Assembly (NCBI GenBank): GCA_021014945.1
Contig: MU266534.1
Coordinates: forward strand, 1 to 51,345
Source of the DNA: Leucogyrophana mollusca
Lineage: Eukaryota; Basidiomycota; Agaricomycetes; Boletales
Reading direction: 5' to 3'
DNA: 51,345 nucleotides
In this document: piece by piece, positions 35,007 to 46,476 of the stretch
How positions within the stretch are numbered: position 1 is the stretch's first letter
How the letters are laid out: each line of letters opens with the position of its first letter
The notes under the pieces: generated by a model
What the model was told of the DNA's origin: nothing
Seen by the model: the letters and a program-made list of their open reading frames with translations, nothing else
Databases searched by the model: none
Position numbers and translations under genes: made by a program

Positions 35007-36427
35007 CTACTGCTTCTTTGCCTCCCTCTCGAGCTTCCTCAGTGCCCGTCTCCTAATATCCTTGTGCAGGTCATGGGTATAAGCTATGAAGCGTGATTTC
35101 CAGCCAACCACATGAACAACATAGTCCAGTAGCGCATGGCTCCAGTAAGGGGTGAGGGTATCCGGTCTACCCGTGAGTGCCGCTCCGCAGGAAAGCGAGA
35201 TTTTGGATAGTGCCGCGCGAACATACGCGGCAGGGGAGGGGACGAACATTGAAGTTCTGCGAATGTTCGACATTTTCGAGACCTTGCAACGTGTTTCCGC
35301 GTCAACCCATTAATAATACCTGAAGAACGAAAGAAGCACGCACGACGAAATAGGTATTCAGGTGCTGCACGACAATACCATGCGACCTAACTTCTTCAGC
35401 AAGGGCGCTGGTGAACGCCGCTACGAACATTTTGGTGCCGGAGTACGCTGCCAACATGGGCGATGGAATCATGCCCGCGAAAGAACCCAGGTTCAAAATT
35501 AGCCCGCGTTTACTGCCAGAATTCGAATCAGGGGCATCGAAAAAACGGCAACCAGAAAAGTTTACCGTTCTATCATCCCCGGAAGCACTGCCTGAGTGAT
35601 GCGCACAACGGCATTGATGTTGACGGTGAGGATGTCTTCAACTTCTTGCGCAGGTGCTTCGACGAAATACGTTGGAATGTCATGAGATAAACCAGCGTTG
35701 TTGACTTTGTTGAGAGTGAATCATGATCAATGTCGAAAACAAAGTGGACAAGCATAATAAGAATCATACCGAGCACACCAATATCCATAGCCGCCAGTTG
35801 CGCCTTGAGGCCATCCCACGCCGCCTGGTCCCTCTTGCCGAGGTCGATCAAGTGTATCTTGGTTTCGACGGAAGAAACACTTTTCGTTGCTTATATCTTG
35901 CTTCTCAGCCCCACACATACGAAATATGACACGAACCGCGTACCAATCTCCTCAGCAACAGCCTCAAGCATAACCCTGTTACGCGCGACGAGCATAACGT
36001 TGAACCCGGCTTTGCCAAGCTGCACCGCGAATTCACGACCAATACCATCAGATGCGCCCGTAACAACTAGATGTTGACCTCTGCGGTCAGCATGGGCGCC
36101 AGCCGTTATGGATCATAACTGACCTGCCCATGACCCTTTGCCTGCGCCAAATTTTTTGAGCTGTAAAAATTGTTGAGCACAACTCGAGGGGAAAGAAGAC
36201 GCGTCCCGATTCCTCTTACACTTTTACCTGAGAGTACGAACGTCTGCGATAAAAAGGTCAAGGTCTTTAGCGCGAAACGCGCCAATGTCACGCCGCCGAC
36301 GAAGAGCAGTGCTGCACACGTCCACGGGCATTGGATCGCTACATGTTAATGTTAGTAGCGTTTGGGAGGCCGGATAGCCAGAAGACTCACGCTCGGTAGA
36401 GAGCCAATTTTTTAGAGCGGCAGACAT
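35007..36427 (-). CDS. very-long-chain 3-oxoacyl-CoA reductase (KAR), ER SDR
   Basis: Minus-strand multi-exon SDR. Exon 1 starts [12 protein letters not shown]; the next exon reads [20 protein letters not shown], a membrane segment. Then come the Rossmann motif [27 protein letters not shown], an acidic-loop region with [46 protein letters not shown] and the active site [22 protein letters not shown] (Ser, Tyr, Lys all present). The C-terminus ends LEREAKKQ, a lysine-rich tail suited to ER retention. This is the second step of the fatty-acid elongase cycle, reducing 3-ketoacyl-CoA with NADPH for sphingolipid-type very long chains (yeast Ifa38, human HSD17B12). Length about 330-340 aa fits. Several introns, one after the MIER segment near 35557. 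No damage seen. Confidence 0.87.
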
Positions 36428-37673
36428 GATGGGAGGAGCAAAGTGTAGCAGACTAAAACAGAGTTCTGCAAGCCAAAGAGACCACGTGGGGCTCGACGGA
36501 CTTGAGACTGCTCGGGCTTATCGTTTTCAACACACTCCACACGCCGCTCATCCTGCCCAGCACGCTCTTTGGGTGTCGTAGGCCATCCCTTTGTGGACAA
36601 TGGGCTTTGGAACTTAGAGCTCGCCAGCCACGAACGCATGAACTTTGCATTCAACTGGTTGTCCGAGTCTTACTGCTCTATGATTGACCAATTGCGAGCT
36701 TCCGCTTGCCATCTGGGGGGGGCTCCTCTGACTGATTGGCCACCAATTGCAAGACGATATCCAAACAATTCAAGACGGACTTGAACCAACAGCACCTCAG
36801 GATGGAATGGTTTCAATTCTTAGAATTTTACCGACTAACTGGTTACTGGCCCATTGACTGGGGAAGTATATACTGAAGCTTGAGCGCCACAACCGAACCG
36901 GCTCAAACATCGCTTTCAAGGTTGAATCAGAAGTCCCAGGACACTTCAAGTAGTGCTTTGGGACGCTTGACCGACATTCGCAACGGTGGGTGCTCACTGC
37001 CGGTTACCCTCTCATCTAAAGCGCAACCGCGCGATGTCTTTATTCGAGAAGCTTGCTTGCAGTGGTACCCAGTTCGGGCAGCCTGGATAACTCCTCGAAA
37101 GTTTCCGCGGGACTCAATCAACTTTGTCCTGGCGATACGATGGCGACCACGGACTAGTCTCTGTTAGATGCTTCCAGTCAATTTTCCTGTTTTTCCGCCC
37201 ACGACCGGGTTCCACCCAGGCCAAGCCTGCCCAGTCACTTTCTTTGTGCAAGCCTTCCAGGATAATCCCCTCCCGTGTGCTCACGCTGTCAAGCCTTTTG
37301 CCAATTTGATATCCAATACATCATGCGAGGTACGGAGAACTCCTGCAGGCTTATGCTGAATTGCCTTGTTAAGCGTTGCTCGGTAATGTGAGTGGTTGCC
37401 TTTTAGCGTTTTGTTTTTGTTTTTGGCCGGGGATGCTGTGCAAGGTCAAACAGAATGGAGTTCTGACATTGATGACACGCAGATACAACGTGAGGGGCCA
37501 CCGACCCTTTGATACCAGGATATTGGATTTTCTCAAAGGTCATCTATCCCGACGGCGCCAGTGCGCTCGGAGTCTTTAGGGTAAAAGTGATAACGCCTTC
37601 CCGTATAAAACAAATGGGGACGGCGTTTTGCCCAACTCAAAACATATAATCTTTCGCCCTCCTCACCATTTTC
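36428..37673. other. 1.25-kb intergenic region
   Basis: Divergent promoter space between the ketoacyl-CoA reductase (minus) and the acyltransferase (plus). Short frames on both strands have no motif. A TATAAAA lies near the right end. Confidence 0.5.
37604..37610 (+). promoter_or_regulatory. TATA box candidate of the acyltransferase gene
   Basis: TATAAAA 64 bp ahead of the ATG at 37674. Spacing would leave a short 5' UTR. By motif only. Confidence 0.45.
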
Positions 37674-39511
37674 ATGGCCACTTGGACGCAGACCGATTCC
37701 ACACCAGGACGACGGGTGTTTTGTCGACCTCTGGATGTCACAGAGACCGGCTTCTACTATGACAGCTTGTTCAACAGTACAGCTGACAGTGTTATGCACA
37801 TCCACTTGCGCGCCGCACAAGACGCCGATAAAAATTTATATTCCCCTGCCAATGTGACAAGGTCGTGGTCTTCGGTCAAACGGCGCTTTCCGTTACTTGC
37901 CGCTGAGGTGCAAGAGCACGATTCGACCATACAATTCGTCCTACGCGAGCAAAGTGTCGGCACGTTATGTGCCAATGAAATCACCTTTACTGACGTGTCT
38001 TCTTTCCAAGACGCCGACCGTTTCGTGCTCGACATCATGGAAGGCTCGCGCCCGCTATCCAGCCAGATGCTAGCGCGTCTCTACATCTTGCGCCGCACCG
38101 ATCTACGCGACCACTTCCATGCCATTATCATTATTGCGCATTGCATCACGGACGGGTCGTCGACCAGTACCGTGATCAGGACGTTCTTCGACACACTGTC
38201 ATCTCGCTTCAATCACCCTACCCAGCCTTTGGAAACGAGATTGCCTATGTACCGTTCTCTAGAGAGTGGGATATCCTACAATGGCCAAAATGTTCCACGT
38301 CGGCGATGGCGACGTGCTCTTGGCTTTGCGATTTACACGGTTTGGAAGGCGAAGTTCCAGGTATGCTGAATTGAGACAGAGGGAAGACGGAGGCCGACTA
38401 ACTCCTTTTAGGGTGGCCATACTCTTCCGGGAAATTTTACGACATTAACCCCATACACTCCAGCGCAATCACTGCTCCTTGTCACCAATTTCTCGCCTGA
38501 AACATCATCACTCATTCTGAAGAACTGCCGGCGTCACAATATCACCCTCAACAATGCGTATTACGCGATCAGTCAGGTCGCCATGACCCGAGTACTATGT
38601 CGGCGGTATATTCGAGGAGAAATCGGCGAGGACGAGTGGGAGTATAGGAAATGTCAACCGATGCATTTCCACGGTCCGCTTAACCTTCGTCCATATCTCG
38701 ATTCCGATTGGTTCAAGGAAGGGGGCTCCGGAGACGTTGGCTTAAACATCAGTTTCTTCCAGTATACACTCCCCTTTATGCCTCTAGGAAAGATGTCTCG
38801 ACCAGGCACGAACAACTTGGAACTGGTGAATGGTGCGCCCTCGTTCTCCGACCTCATGTCTTTCGGGCGCTTCCTCCTCCGGTGTAGTATGGTCAAGTCG
38901 CAGGCTGAGCAGATCTTCAATCACCCGCGGTTCGTCGACATCTCTGTTGCTGCGCACGTTGATCGTGTTCCGCCATCAAAGGAGGCCGCCTTGAAGTGGA
39001 TGCAGAACGGAGAGCGATTGTGTTCACACGAGGTACCTGTCGCGATTCCCGCCGATAAATTGGGTCCTGTCCTTTCCCAGGGAGGATCTAGCTTAGGAAA
39101 CGTGCGTATGACTCTACGTTTCATGCTAGCCGCACTCGCTCACATGATTCTTAGATGGACGCCCTGGTCCCATTAGATTATCCACTACCATCCAGCCACC
39201 CACTATCGCCATTATCAAAAAAGTCTCACCCGCATCGGGCGGGATACGCCCTTTTCGACGGAGATCACGAAGCTAGCGAGCCACTGCGACTACACATAGA
39301 ATACTGGCGCACACATCTCCATGCTCGCTTTGGGGAGCTGTATCTCGGAGCGTCGACGTCTCAGAAGCGCCTGCAGTACAATATTTTCTACGATGGAAAT
39401 GTATTCCGCGAAGAGGTCGTGCAGGAATGGCTGGATGAAATTCGGGACGCCACTCTTTGGTATCTGGGTCAGCCGGTCGTAGATGCAGGACAACTTCAGA
39501 GTAAGCTGTAG
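37674..39511 (+). CDS. condensation-domain-like acyltransferase
   Basis: Exons 37674-38360, 38412-39101 and 39155-39511 give 1734 nt (577 aa), all phase 0. The motif HCITDGSS at about residues 156-163 is the HHxxxDG-type active site (here HCITDG) of the chloramphenicol-acetyltransferase / condensation superfamily, with upstream NVTRSWSSVKRRFPLLAAEV, the usual first helix region ('W..l..rhP.Lra'). The second half contains LNNAYYAISQVAM and NISFFQYTLPFMP. The C-terminal exon holds HIEYWRTHLHARFGELYLG and a typical phenolic or alcohol acyltransferase ending. Such stand-alone enzymes esterify or amidate alcohols or amines from acyl-CoA. It is the first of three adjacent enzyme genes, next to an aromatic amino acid decarboxylase; a shared pathway is plausible but unproven. 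Frame intact. Confidence 0.78.
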
Positions 39512-40153
39512 TATTCAGCGAGCGAAGACCTGCATACTACATAGCGCCATTGTGCCTTGTCTCTCAAAAACTAGTTATACAAGCTACAAATATAGCTCTA
39601 GCCGCTCTAGGTTTATCTTGCTTCAATAGTGTTGTAGCTGAAGCCTAAGTTCTGAGATATGAGAATCGAAAAAGCTTTCCAAGCATACGTCATCATCATG
39701 ATAGAGTGGTACTTTCAGAAGAAAGCCTACCATCACGACAGCTCACGATGCGGCCATCGAGATCCACTTGAGTCTATCAAGAGTTGCAAGCTGCAATCTA
39801 GTTATTATCTAGAAAAAACGATTTCCCCCTTGTGTAGGGCCCCTTCCAATATGGTCTGCCCGCTCTTTTTCCTTTTGCCCATATAAACCCGCCGTCCTTG
39901 CGCAATACATACTCGGGCAACACTAATTGCTTATGCATATGATGTTGCCCGACTCCCCGAGAACCGAGTTCTTTCCCACTGTCTGTTGGCAGCGTCTCTC
40001 TCATGTGACTGCAGATAAAGAAAAGCGTGGTGGATGATGGGTCGATTCTGCGTGGCTCAATTATCCCCAAGCTTCCTCAAGCTCACATCCGTTCGCAAAG
40101 TCTCTTCTATACGATCACGCTCCTCTGCGACGACCCCTCGATCTTAGCATTCC
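39512..40153. other. intergenic
   Basis: Promoter region of the decarboxylase; a CATATAAAC lies near 39880 but is more than 260 bp from the start codon. No gene seen. Confidence 0.45.
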
Positions 40154-42160
40154 ATGGATATAGAACAGTGAAGAACGGACCTTCTGTCGGACAACAGACG
40201 CAGCTGACGTGACACTGGTACAGATTTCGCAAAGCCGGTTATCAGGCAATCGATCGGATATGCGATTACTACTACTCCTTGCAAGGCAAACCAGTTGCAT
40301 CACAAGTTGAGCCAGGATACTTGAGAAAAGCTCTCCCACGTGAGCCGGGTCCGGTGCTGCTTCCGTGATAGTGGTTGGTTGACTATCACACAGCTAGCGT
40401 ACCTACTGTCGGAGAAGATTTCCAAGTGATCGCAGATGACTACCAGAAACTTATACTGCCGGGTTCGTGTCATTCTTTTCCTGCAGAACTGACATGCTGA
40501 CATCCAGTCTCTGAAGGTCTCACTCATTGGCAGCACCCGTCCTTTTTCGCTTACTTCCCAACTGCATGTACCTTTGAAGGTATACTGGGGGAGCTCTATG
40601 CAACTAGCGCATCGAATCCTGGTTTCAATGCGAGTAACGTTCCCTCTAGATGTCCGTCGCTTTGTTGACCCAGTGCCTCTTCAGTGGTCTGCTAGCCCAG
40701 CCTGCACAGAGCTAGAAGCGATCGTAACTGATTGGGCTGCAAAGCTTCTCGGGTTGGACGCCGCATTTTACAACTCATCAGAGGTGGGCGGTGGAGTCGT
40801 CCAGGTAACGCCATACATTTTATTGCGTCAATGTCATTCGTCTGACGAAACCATGCAAAGACAACGGCTTCGGATTCTGTTCTGGTAGCTGTTGTAGCCG
40901 CTCGTGCCCGTTACCTGTCTCAGCACCCCGAAGTCTCAATGGAGGAGCTTGTCATATATACCACCACTCAAACGCACTCGCTAGGCAAGAAGGCCGGGCT
41001 AGTTCTTGGTTTGTCAGTTCGAGCTTTGGAAGTGTCCTTCCAAGACAATTTCGGTCTCCGCGGGGAAGCCCTTCGCAAGGCTCTCGAAGAGGACGGCGCA
41101 GTTGGACGCAAGCCATTCGTGTTAAGTGCGCCATCAGCCATTGACTCATTCCTATATCAGATCACTGAACTGATGGGCCAGTTGCCACCGTTGGGTCGAC
41201 ATCTTCTGGAGCTGTCGATTACCTGGAAGAAATAGGGCAAGCAGGTATGTATTTCAGACTTTTGTGCTACAGTCTAGTGCTGACATTGCGAGCGAAGTTG
41301 CCAGTTATCCCTTCCTATGGCTTCACGTCGACGCGGCGTGGGCAGGTGTCTCTATGGCGTGTCCGGAATATCGCGAGCCCTGCCAGCTGACTGCTGTTAA
41401 CAAATACGCCGATTCCTTCTGTACCAATTTCCACAAGGTATTCCGCCCTGCGTTATCGCGTCGCTGTCCCTGACGATTGGAGCTTGATTAGTGGGGCCTC
41501 ATCAATTTCGATAGCTCATTTATGTGGGTGAGGCAGCGACAAAACCTGATCAATGCTCTCGACATCACACCAGAGTTTCTGCGTACAAAACACGGTGACG
41601 CAGGTGAGTCCGTTTGGCCTGAGTAGCGGAGCTGTGGAAAGTTAAACCGACGTTCGAAGGCACTGTAATTGACTATCGCAATTGGCACCTTGGATTGGGC
41701 AGGCGTTTCCGATCGCTCAAAGCCTGGTTTGTGCTCCGGTCTTACGGTGTAGAGGGATTCCAGAAGTATATTCGTGATGTATGGGCTTTCTCTCCTACCC
41801 AACCATTCAATTCCTAACAACCTCTTCCAGACTGTCAAGCACAACGAGGCTTTCGCAAAGCTAATCTCCGAATCCGCCCAATTTGCACTAGTTGTCCCAC
41901 CCTTCCTCGCCCTGACGGTATTCCGCTTGGAGCCACGATCACTGCCGAAGGACAAGCTCAACGAGCTGAACCGGGCGTTCTACTCTCGATTGTCGGCGAG
42001 GAGCGACATCGCGCTGACGCAGACCGATCTGAACGGCACCTTCTGCATTCGCCTCGCGGTGGGCGCTGCACGGACTACCGAGGAGGATATCACACGGGCT
42101 TATGCGATCATGTGCGATGAAGCGGCCGTGACGCTGAAGGAGTGGGATGAATCCTCGTAG
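40154..42160 (+). CDS. PLP-dependent aromatic-L-amino-acid decarboxylase
   Basis: At least eleven exons. Fixed ones: 40154-40167 (14 nt, MDIEQ), 40224-40339, 40394-40462, 40517-40629 (or -40633), 40685-40804, 40861-41125, 41182-41244, 41298 onward, with the last ending at 42160. The product reads RKAGYQAIDRICDYYYSLQ, GLTHWQHPSFFAYFPT, SPACTELEAIVTDWAAKLLG, GGGVVQTTASDSVLVAV, THSLGKKAGLVLGL, FVLIATVGSTSSGAVD, WLHVDAAWAG (PLP-contacting Asp) and CTNFHKWGLINFD with the Schiff-base Lys split by an intron after HK. It ends with AFYSRLSARSDIALTQTDLNGTFCIRLAVG. It decarboxylates Tyr, Phe, Trp or DOPA to the amine; specificity is not readable. One intron may be GC-AG. The gene looks functional and lies between the acyltransferase and a FAD oxidase. 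Confidence 0.9.
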
Positions 42161-42337
42161 ATGAAGTTCTTAGGCTTAATGAATAGATCGCGTTAGTGCG
42201 GTGGTTGTGATGGGCTGCATTTATAAGAAGTTCAGGTTGCCTTTGGGAATCAAGCATGAAATCATTCAGTGCCGAATAATGGGCTGCACTAAGTCATAGT
42301 AAAATCGTCTCCGGGTTCTACAACACCCGCTCACCCC

Positions 42338-44564
42338 TCAATTTCTAAATAAATCCAGCAAATCCTCGGCCTTGGCCCGCTTCCATCGCTTTTCCGTAAC
42401 GCTCAGCACCTCGCACGGGAACATCCCGTCTTCCGCCTCCGCCACGCCTGACACCATCCCCGCCAGCGCGGTGCCGCTCAGCCATGCGTGCACCATCCCC
42501 TCGCCAGAGTAGCCCGCCGCGATCCACTCCCCAGGCACTGCAGGCTGGGGGAGGGGCCGTGCGTTTTCTGGGGAGGGTTCTTGTTCTTGTTTTTGTCGTG
42601 AGAGTGTTTTGCGAGTTTTTTGTGAAAACGATGCACGCGATGTCTCTGACGACGGCGACCCCCCTACAGAAGACGCGGCGCGCGCGCCGGATACACGTGA
42701 ATCTGTTCGCCCTGACTCGGACACACGCGGTTCCGCACGACCTGATACACGCGGCGGCAGGCGACCGACCCACGGAAGCATGTCCGCAGATATACCCAGC
42801 ACACCGCTCCACGCCGCTTTCACCCTGCCTTCGTACCATTCCGGCTGCGTATCTTCATCTCCATGTCCAATTTCACCTTCACCTTGATCTGCCCTCGCAG
42901 TAGGCGCAGGCACATTTGAATCCGCCAGTAGTCCCTCGCCACAGGAAGCCCCGACAGACCCAGCACTCTCACCACGTGGGCTCCCCTCCGCGCCCCACCT
43001 CTGCGCCCCAAAATACCGCGGCAACGCACCCCCCAGGTGCGCTCCGATGCGCTGGCTGCACGCCCCGTCATCGACATTCGCCATCCCATCTTCGCCGTCC
43101 GTCGCGAACCCCCCGCCGAGCATCATCTCACCATCTGTCGCGAACGCCCCGTGGTCCCCACTGGCGGGGAGCTGCGTAAGGTAGTCGTACCCGACAGGGG
43201 AGGTGTAGAATATGAACGAACGCGAGCCCGGGACAAATTGCAGTGGGTGCGGTGTAGAGGCGAGCACAGGTGATTCAACGCTGAGGGCGGGTTCATGGGG
43301 TACCGAAGCTGTTAGTTGTGTTACTGACGTTGATATTTGTGGCGCTGATGCTGTTAGGCCCCGCCCCGGGCGCTGGGCGGTCATGTTCCCGCGGAAGGGG
43401 ACGATCTTCGCGCGGAGGGGCGCGAGGAGGTGCGAGGCCCAGCCGTTGGTGGCGTGGATGATGTGTGGGGTGAGGATCTGCCCGCGGGGTGTTGTTACCG
43501 TGTAGAAGGAAGTCGAGTCAGAGGGAGCGGCGATAGATGTGCAGGGCGTGTGCGTGAGGAGGTGGAAGCTGTGGGAAGTGCGCGCAAGGATCGAGTTAGC
43601 ACGGGGATCGGGTTAGCAAGGCTCAGGTGTCAGCGAGGAGGTCAGGGTGGCCATACATAGCAATTATGTACTCACTCGTCGGGATACCGAGCGAGGAGGT
43701 CGGCGAGGATTCCCGTTACGAAGCGATACGGGTGTATTGCACCTGCGGTAGAGGATATACACCCCACCACGTCGTCCGCCAGGCCAAACCTCTACAGTAC
43801 CTCCCGCGAGTCAGCGGACGTTCCCGGCCGTACTCGACCCCGCATGAAACCACGCACCTCCGCGGCCTCGAGCCCGTGCCAGACCCGGTGTCCCGCTGCC
43901 TCGGTGGGCATATCCGCGCTCCACTGCTGCAGCTTCCCCACCGCCTTCTCGAAGACGCCGCGGTCGTAGAACGCATCGACAGTCTCGACCTCCCGCCACT
44001 GGGACGCTGCGAGGAGCCCTGGGACGGCGGCTGCGGCAGCGCGGAGGGCGTGGAGGTGCGCGAGGCGGAAGCGGATGAGCCGCTGTGCGGCATGCGGGCC
44101 GTGCGCTTTGAGGAGGGCGGGGTAATCCTGATAGAGCGGCGGGGAGATGTGGCCGCCGTTGCTTTGGTGGTGGCCGAGTTGTGTTGGTATTAATAAAAGG
44201 TTATACGCTGCGGATATGTGTGTGCCCACCGTCCTGTAGCACCCGAGCACGCATCCCGGGCTTCGAGCATCACCACCTTCACCCCGGCTCCTTCTCCACC
44301 CGCCGCGCTGATCCGGCGCAAGAGGCTCTGCGCAAATGACGTTCCAGTGATGCCGGAGCCAATAACGACGTAGTCGGCGTACACTGGCAGCTCGGATATG
44401 TGTCGTGCGATCGGGGATGGGGGAAAAGCCCAGAAGGAGAGGGTTGGGTTTGGACGGGGGAGCCCAGGAGAAAGAGAGACTTTGTGTTTGAGGGCGCGGT
44501 AGGTGTCGAGGGTGGAGAGGAAGTCGGACAGAGCGAGGGAGACGAGGGAGAGCGTATTGCCCAT
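42338..44564 (-). CDS. DAO-family FAD-dependent oxidoreductase with low-complexity insertions
   Basis: Minus strand, about five exons: 44564 to about 44252 (MGNTLSLVSLALSDFL...), 44161 to about 43840, then a short one ending in ARYPDE near 43680, then a long last exon to 42338. The ADP-binding beta-alpha-beta fold reads YVVIGSGITGTSFAQSLL and ends in VVMLEARDACSGATGRNGGH, the glycine/D-amino-acid-oxidase (DAO) pattern. Other landmarks: SSTAGAIHPYRFVTGILADL, HIIHATNGWASHLLAPLRAKIVPFRGNM, GVLGISADMLPWVGRLP and AAGYSGEGMVHAWLSGTALA. The last exon carries two Ser/Arg/Glu-rich insertions absent from compact family members, one around 42900-43080 and one around 42560-42740 with SGRAEPRVSESGRTDSRVSG-type repeats. 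It converges on the decarboxylase. Substrate (amine, amino acid or sugar acid) unknown. Confidence 0.8.
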
Positions 44565-44702
44565 ATTCAATGATATTGTGGACTTGGCGTTGGCGTAAAG
44601 TCGGTTCAATTGGAGTGATAACCTTATCAGGCGCTCGAGTGTCTGGGCGCTTGTGTTTCAACTCAGGGGCTAACTCTCAGTCGCTCTTGAACTCGTACTA
44701 CG
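44565..44702. promoter_or_regulatory. 138-bp divergent promoter region
   Basis: Start codons of the FAD oxidase (minus, 44564) and the PC-esterase-like gene (plus, 44703) are 138 bp apart, so both promoters must share this space. Confidence 0.5.
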
Positions 44703-46276
44703 ATGATCACGCTACGACCCAGACGAGCGCGGAAACGATGCACGCTGCTCTCGATAGCCGTCTTCGTCGCTGGTCTACTTTATTTTCTCTGGCGGCGAGG
44801 CTGTTGCTCCCACTCAGAGTACGCTGACACCCCCTACCTCAGCCTCGCAGAGGAGATGGTCCGTGCAATGGAACTTGCCATCGACGACACCGTCCGCTCG
44901 ACCGCACTAACGGAGCACAAATTACCCCTCACGAGCGCTTCGGGGCTACAAGACCTCCAGCGCTTCCAAGCCGAACTCGCTGCACACATGCACGCCTCCA
45001 ACAACACCACCGACACAGACGTAGATATCTGCCCCGCCCTTGCAGGCCATCGCCTCCTCCTCGTCGGTACTGAGCAGGCTTACGCACTCCACTCGCACCT
45101 CCTCCGCAGGCGTGAACAGTCAGAAGGATACATCTTCCCTTGCGCGGGGAAGGAGTTCTGCACGCACCACCGCGTGTGCGTCTCTCACTCTCCGCAGGAC
45201 GGGGAGAGAGAGAACGAGAAAGACCAGGAAAAAGAGAGGTATGTGAAGTCTCCGACGCCCGAGGAGCTCGAACGCACTGGCGAAGTGCTCGTTACGTTCG
45301 TGCTTTCCTCCGGGCTCGCCGTGCCCCTCGACGGCGGTGAGAAAAGTGGCGCACAGGAACCAGTTGTCGACCCCGCGACAGGCGTGCGGGTGCGCGAGGC
45401 CTATCCCCCGTGGACGACCGCGGTTCGCAGAGTCAAAACAGGGGTCATCGTGCTTTCCAGAGGGGCGGTGCCGGCGCCTGCATGGTCCTATGCTGGGAAC
45501 TGGACGTTCCTCGATAGTGTGCCTCGCGTCGGCGGTGCGCCACTTGTGCCTGCTAGCAATGGTACGAGAGGCAGCATTGCGTGGAGTCCGGGGGGTAGCA
45601 TGACACAAACTCTACGAGGTCCTGCAACACAGCCCGCTGAGGACGTACCAGCTCTGAGGATAGCCAACGCAGCGCTGCACGCGACGCTGAGGACGTTCCT
45701 CCCGGGCGTGCTCCGTGCGCTCGGGGAGGCGCGACAGACGCACAGGCGGAGGGTCGTTTGGGCTGGGGGGTGGTTGAGAGCTCGGAATCGTGTGGGAATG
45801 AGGAACGCGGAATTCGAGAGGGAAGACGTCCTGTTCCAGCTTGTCGAAGCTATCAGAGTAGGTTCGGACGCTATCAAATCAGACTCGGGCGGTATCAAAG
45901 CAGGCTCGGACGCCATTAAAGCAGATCCGTGGACGCTGTACCACGATGTACAAGGTGCGCCCAACGTTTTCTTTTACCACTCCCCCCTGCCTCGTCTAAC
46001 GCTGGTGCGGCGGTAGTGTACCTGCAGAACCGATTGCTCCGGGGGCTCCTCCCGCATTTTGAGGTGGTGTTTTTGCCGTTGGAGGGGGGTGCTAGGGTGC
46101 GAGGGAGGGGCGGAGCTGACGGCGCGAGGAAAGACGAGGGCGGAGCTGAAGCGAGGGGTGGGGAAGGGGTGAGGAGTAGGGAAGAGGTGAGGAGGAAAGA
46201 GAAGGAAGAAGCGATCGGGGACGCGTTCTTGCGCGGGCTGGTGATGGTTATGCGGTATGGGACTCCGGGACTTTGA
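44703..46276 (+). CDS. type II membrane protein, fungal PC-esterase/TBL-like
   Basis: Exons 44703-45954 and 46017-46276 sum to 1512 nt (503 aa). Residues 12-32 (CTLLSIAVFVAGLLYFLW) form a signal anchor after a basic RPRRARKR start. The lumenal domain begins CPALAGHRLLLVGTEQAYAL, then GYIFPCAGKEFCTHHRVCV, YPPWTTAVRRVKTGVIVLSR-GAVPAPAWSYAGNW, ANAALHATLRTFLP, and DPWTLYHDVQVYLQNRLLRG across the intron. The pattern resembles PC-esterase / trichome-birefringence-like acyltransferases, but the usual GDS nucleophile is GTE here; from memory fungal relatives read GPE at this place, so a Ser hydrolase mechanism is doubtful. A glycine/Arg/Glu-rich stretch near the C-end and a repeat of IKxxSDA type are lineage-specific. 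Part of its first exon was duplicated to 49123-49599. Confidence 0.68.
45862..45933 (+). repeat. three 24-bp in-frame repeats in the PC-esterase-like gene
   Basis: Units read VGSDAIKS-DSGGIKAG-SDAIKADP; the DNA core TCGGACGC/TATCAAA recurs every 24 bp. In-frame minisatellite expansion, absent from the truncated 49-kb copy because that copy ends earlier. Confidence 0.75.
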
Positions 46277-46476
46277 GAAACCTTCCATTTGATTCCAGCA
46301 AAATAGATTGTATGTGTACACTGCACATGTACAGATCCGTCATGGTGCGTTTTTCCCAAGGGCGCGCGCAAGGCGCTCGCTGGGGGTTGCTAGCTAGTTG
46401 ATCGGCCGAGCGATCGCGTTGCAGATTATACACTTAGATAGCGCATATTCGGGCAGAACACGGCGGCGGCGCCGCA

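Noticed and set aside
42338..43384. Plus-strand ORFs of 90-139 aa (for example 42484-42903)
   Set aside because: Antisense to the FAD oxidase; no motif, and the low-complexity insertions make open frames on both strands.
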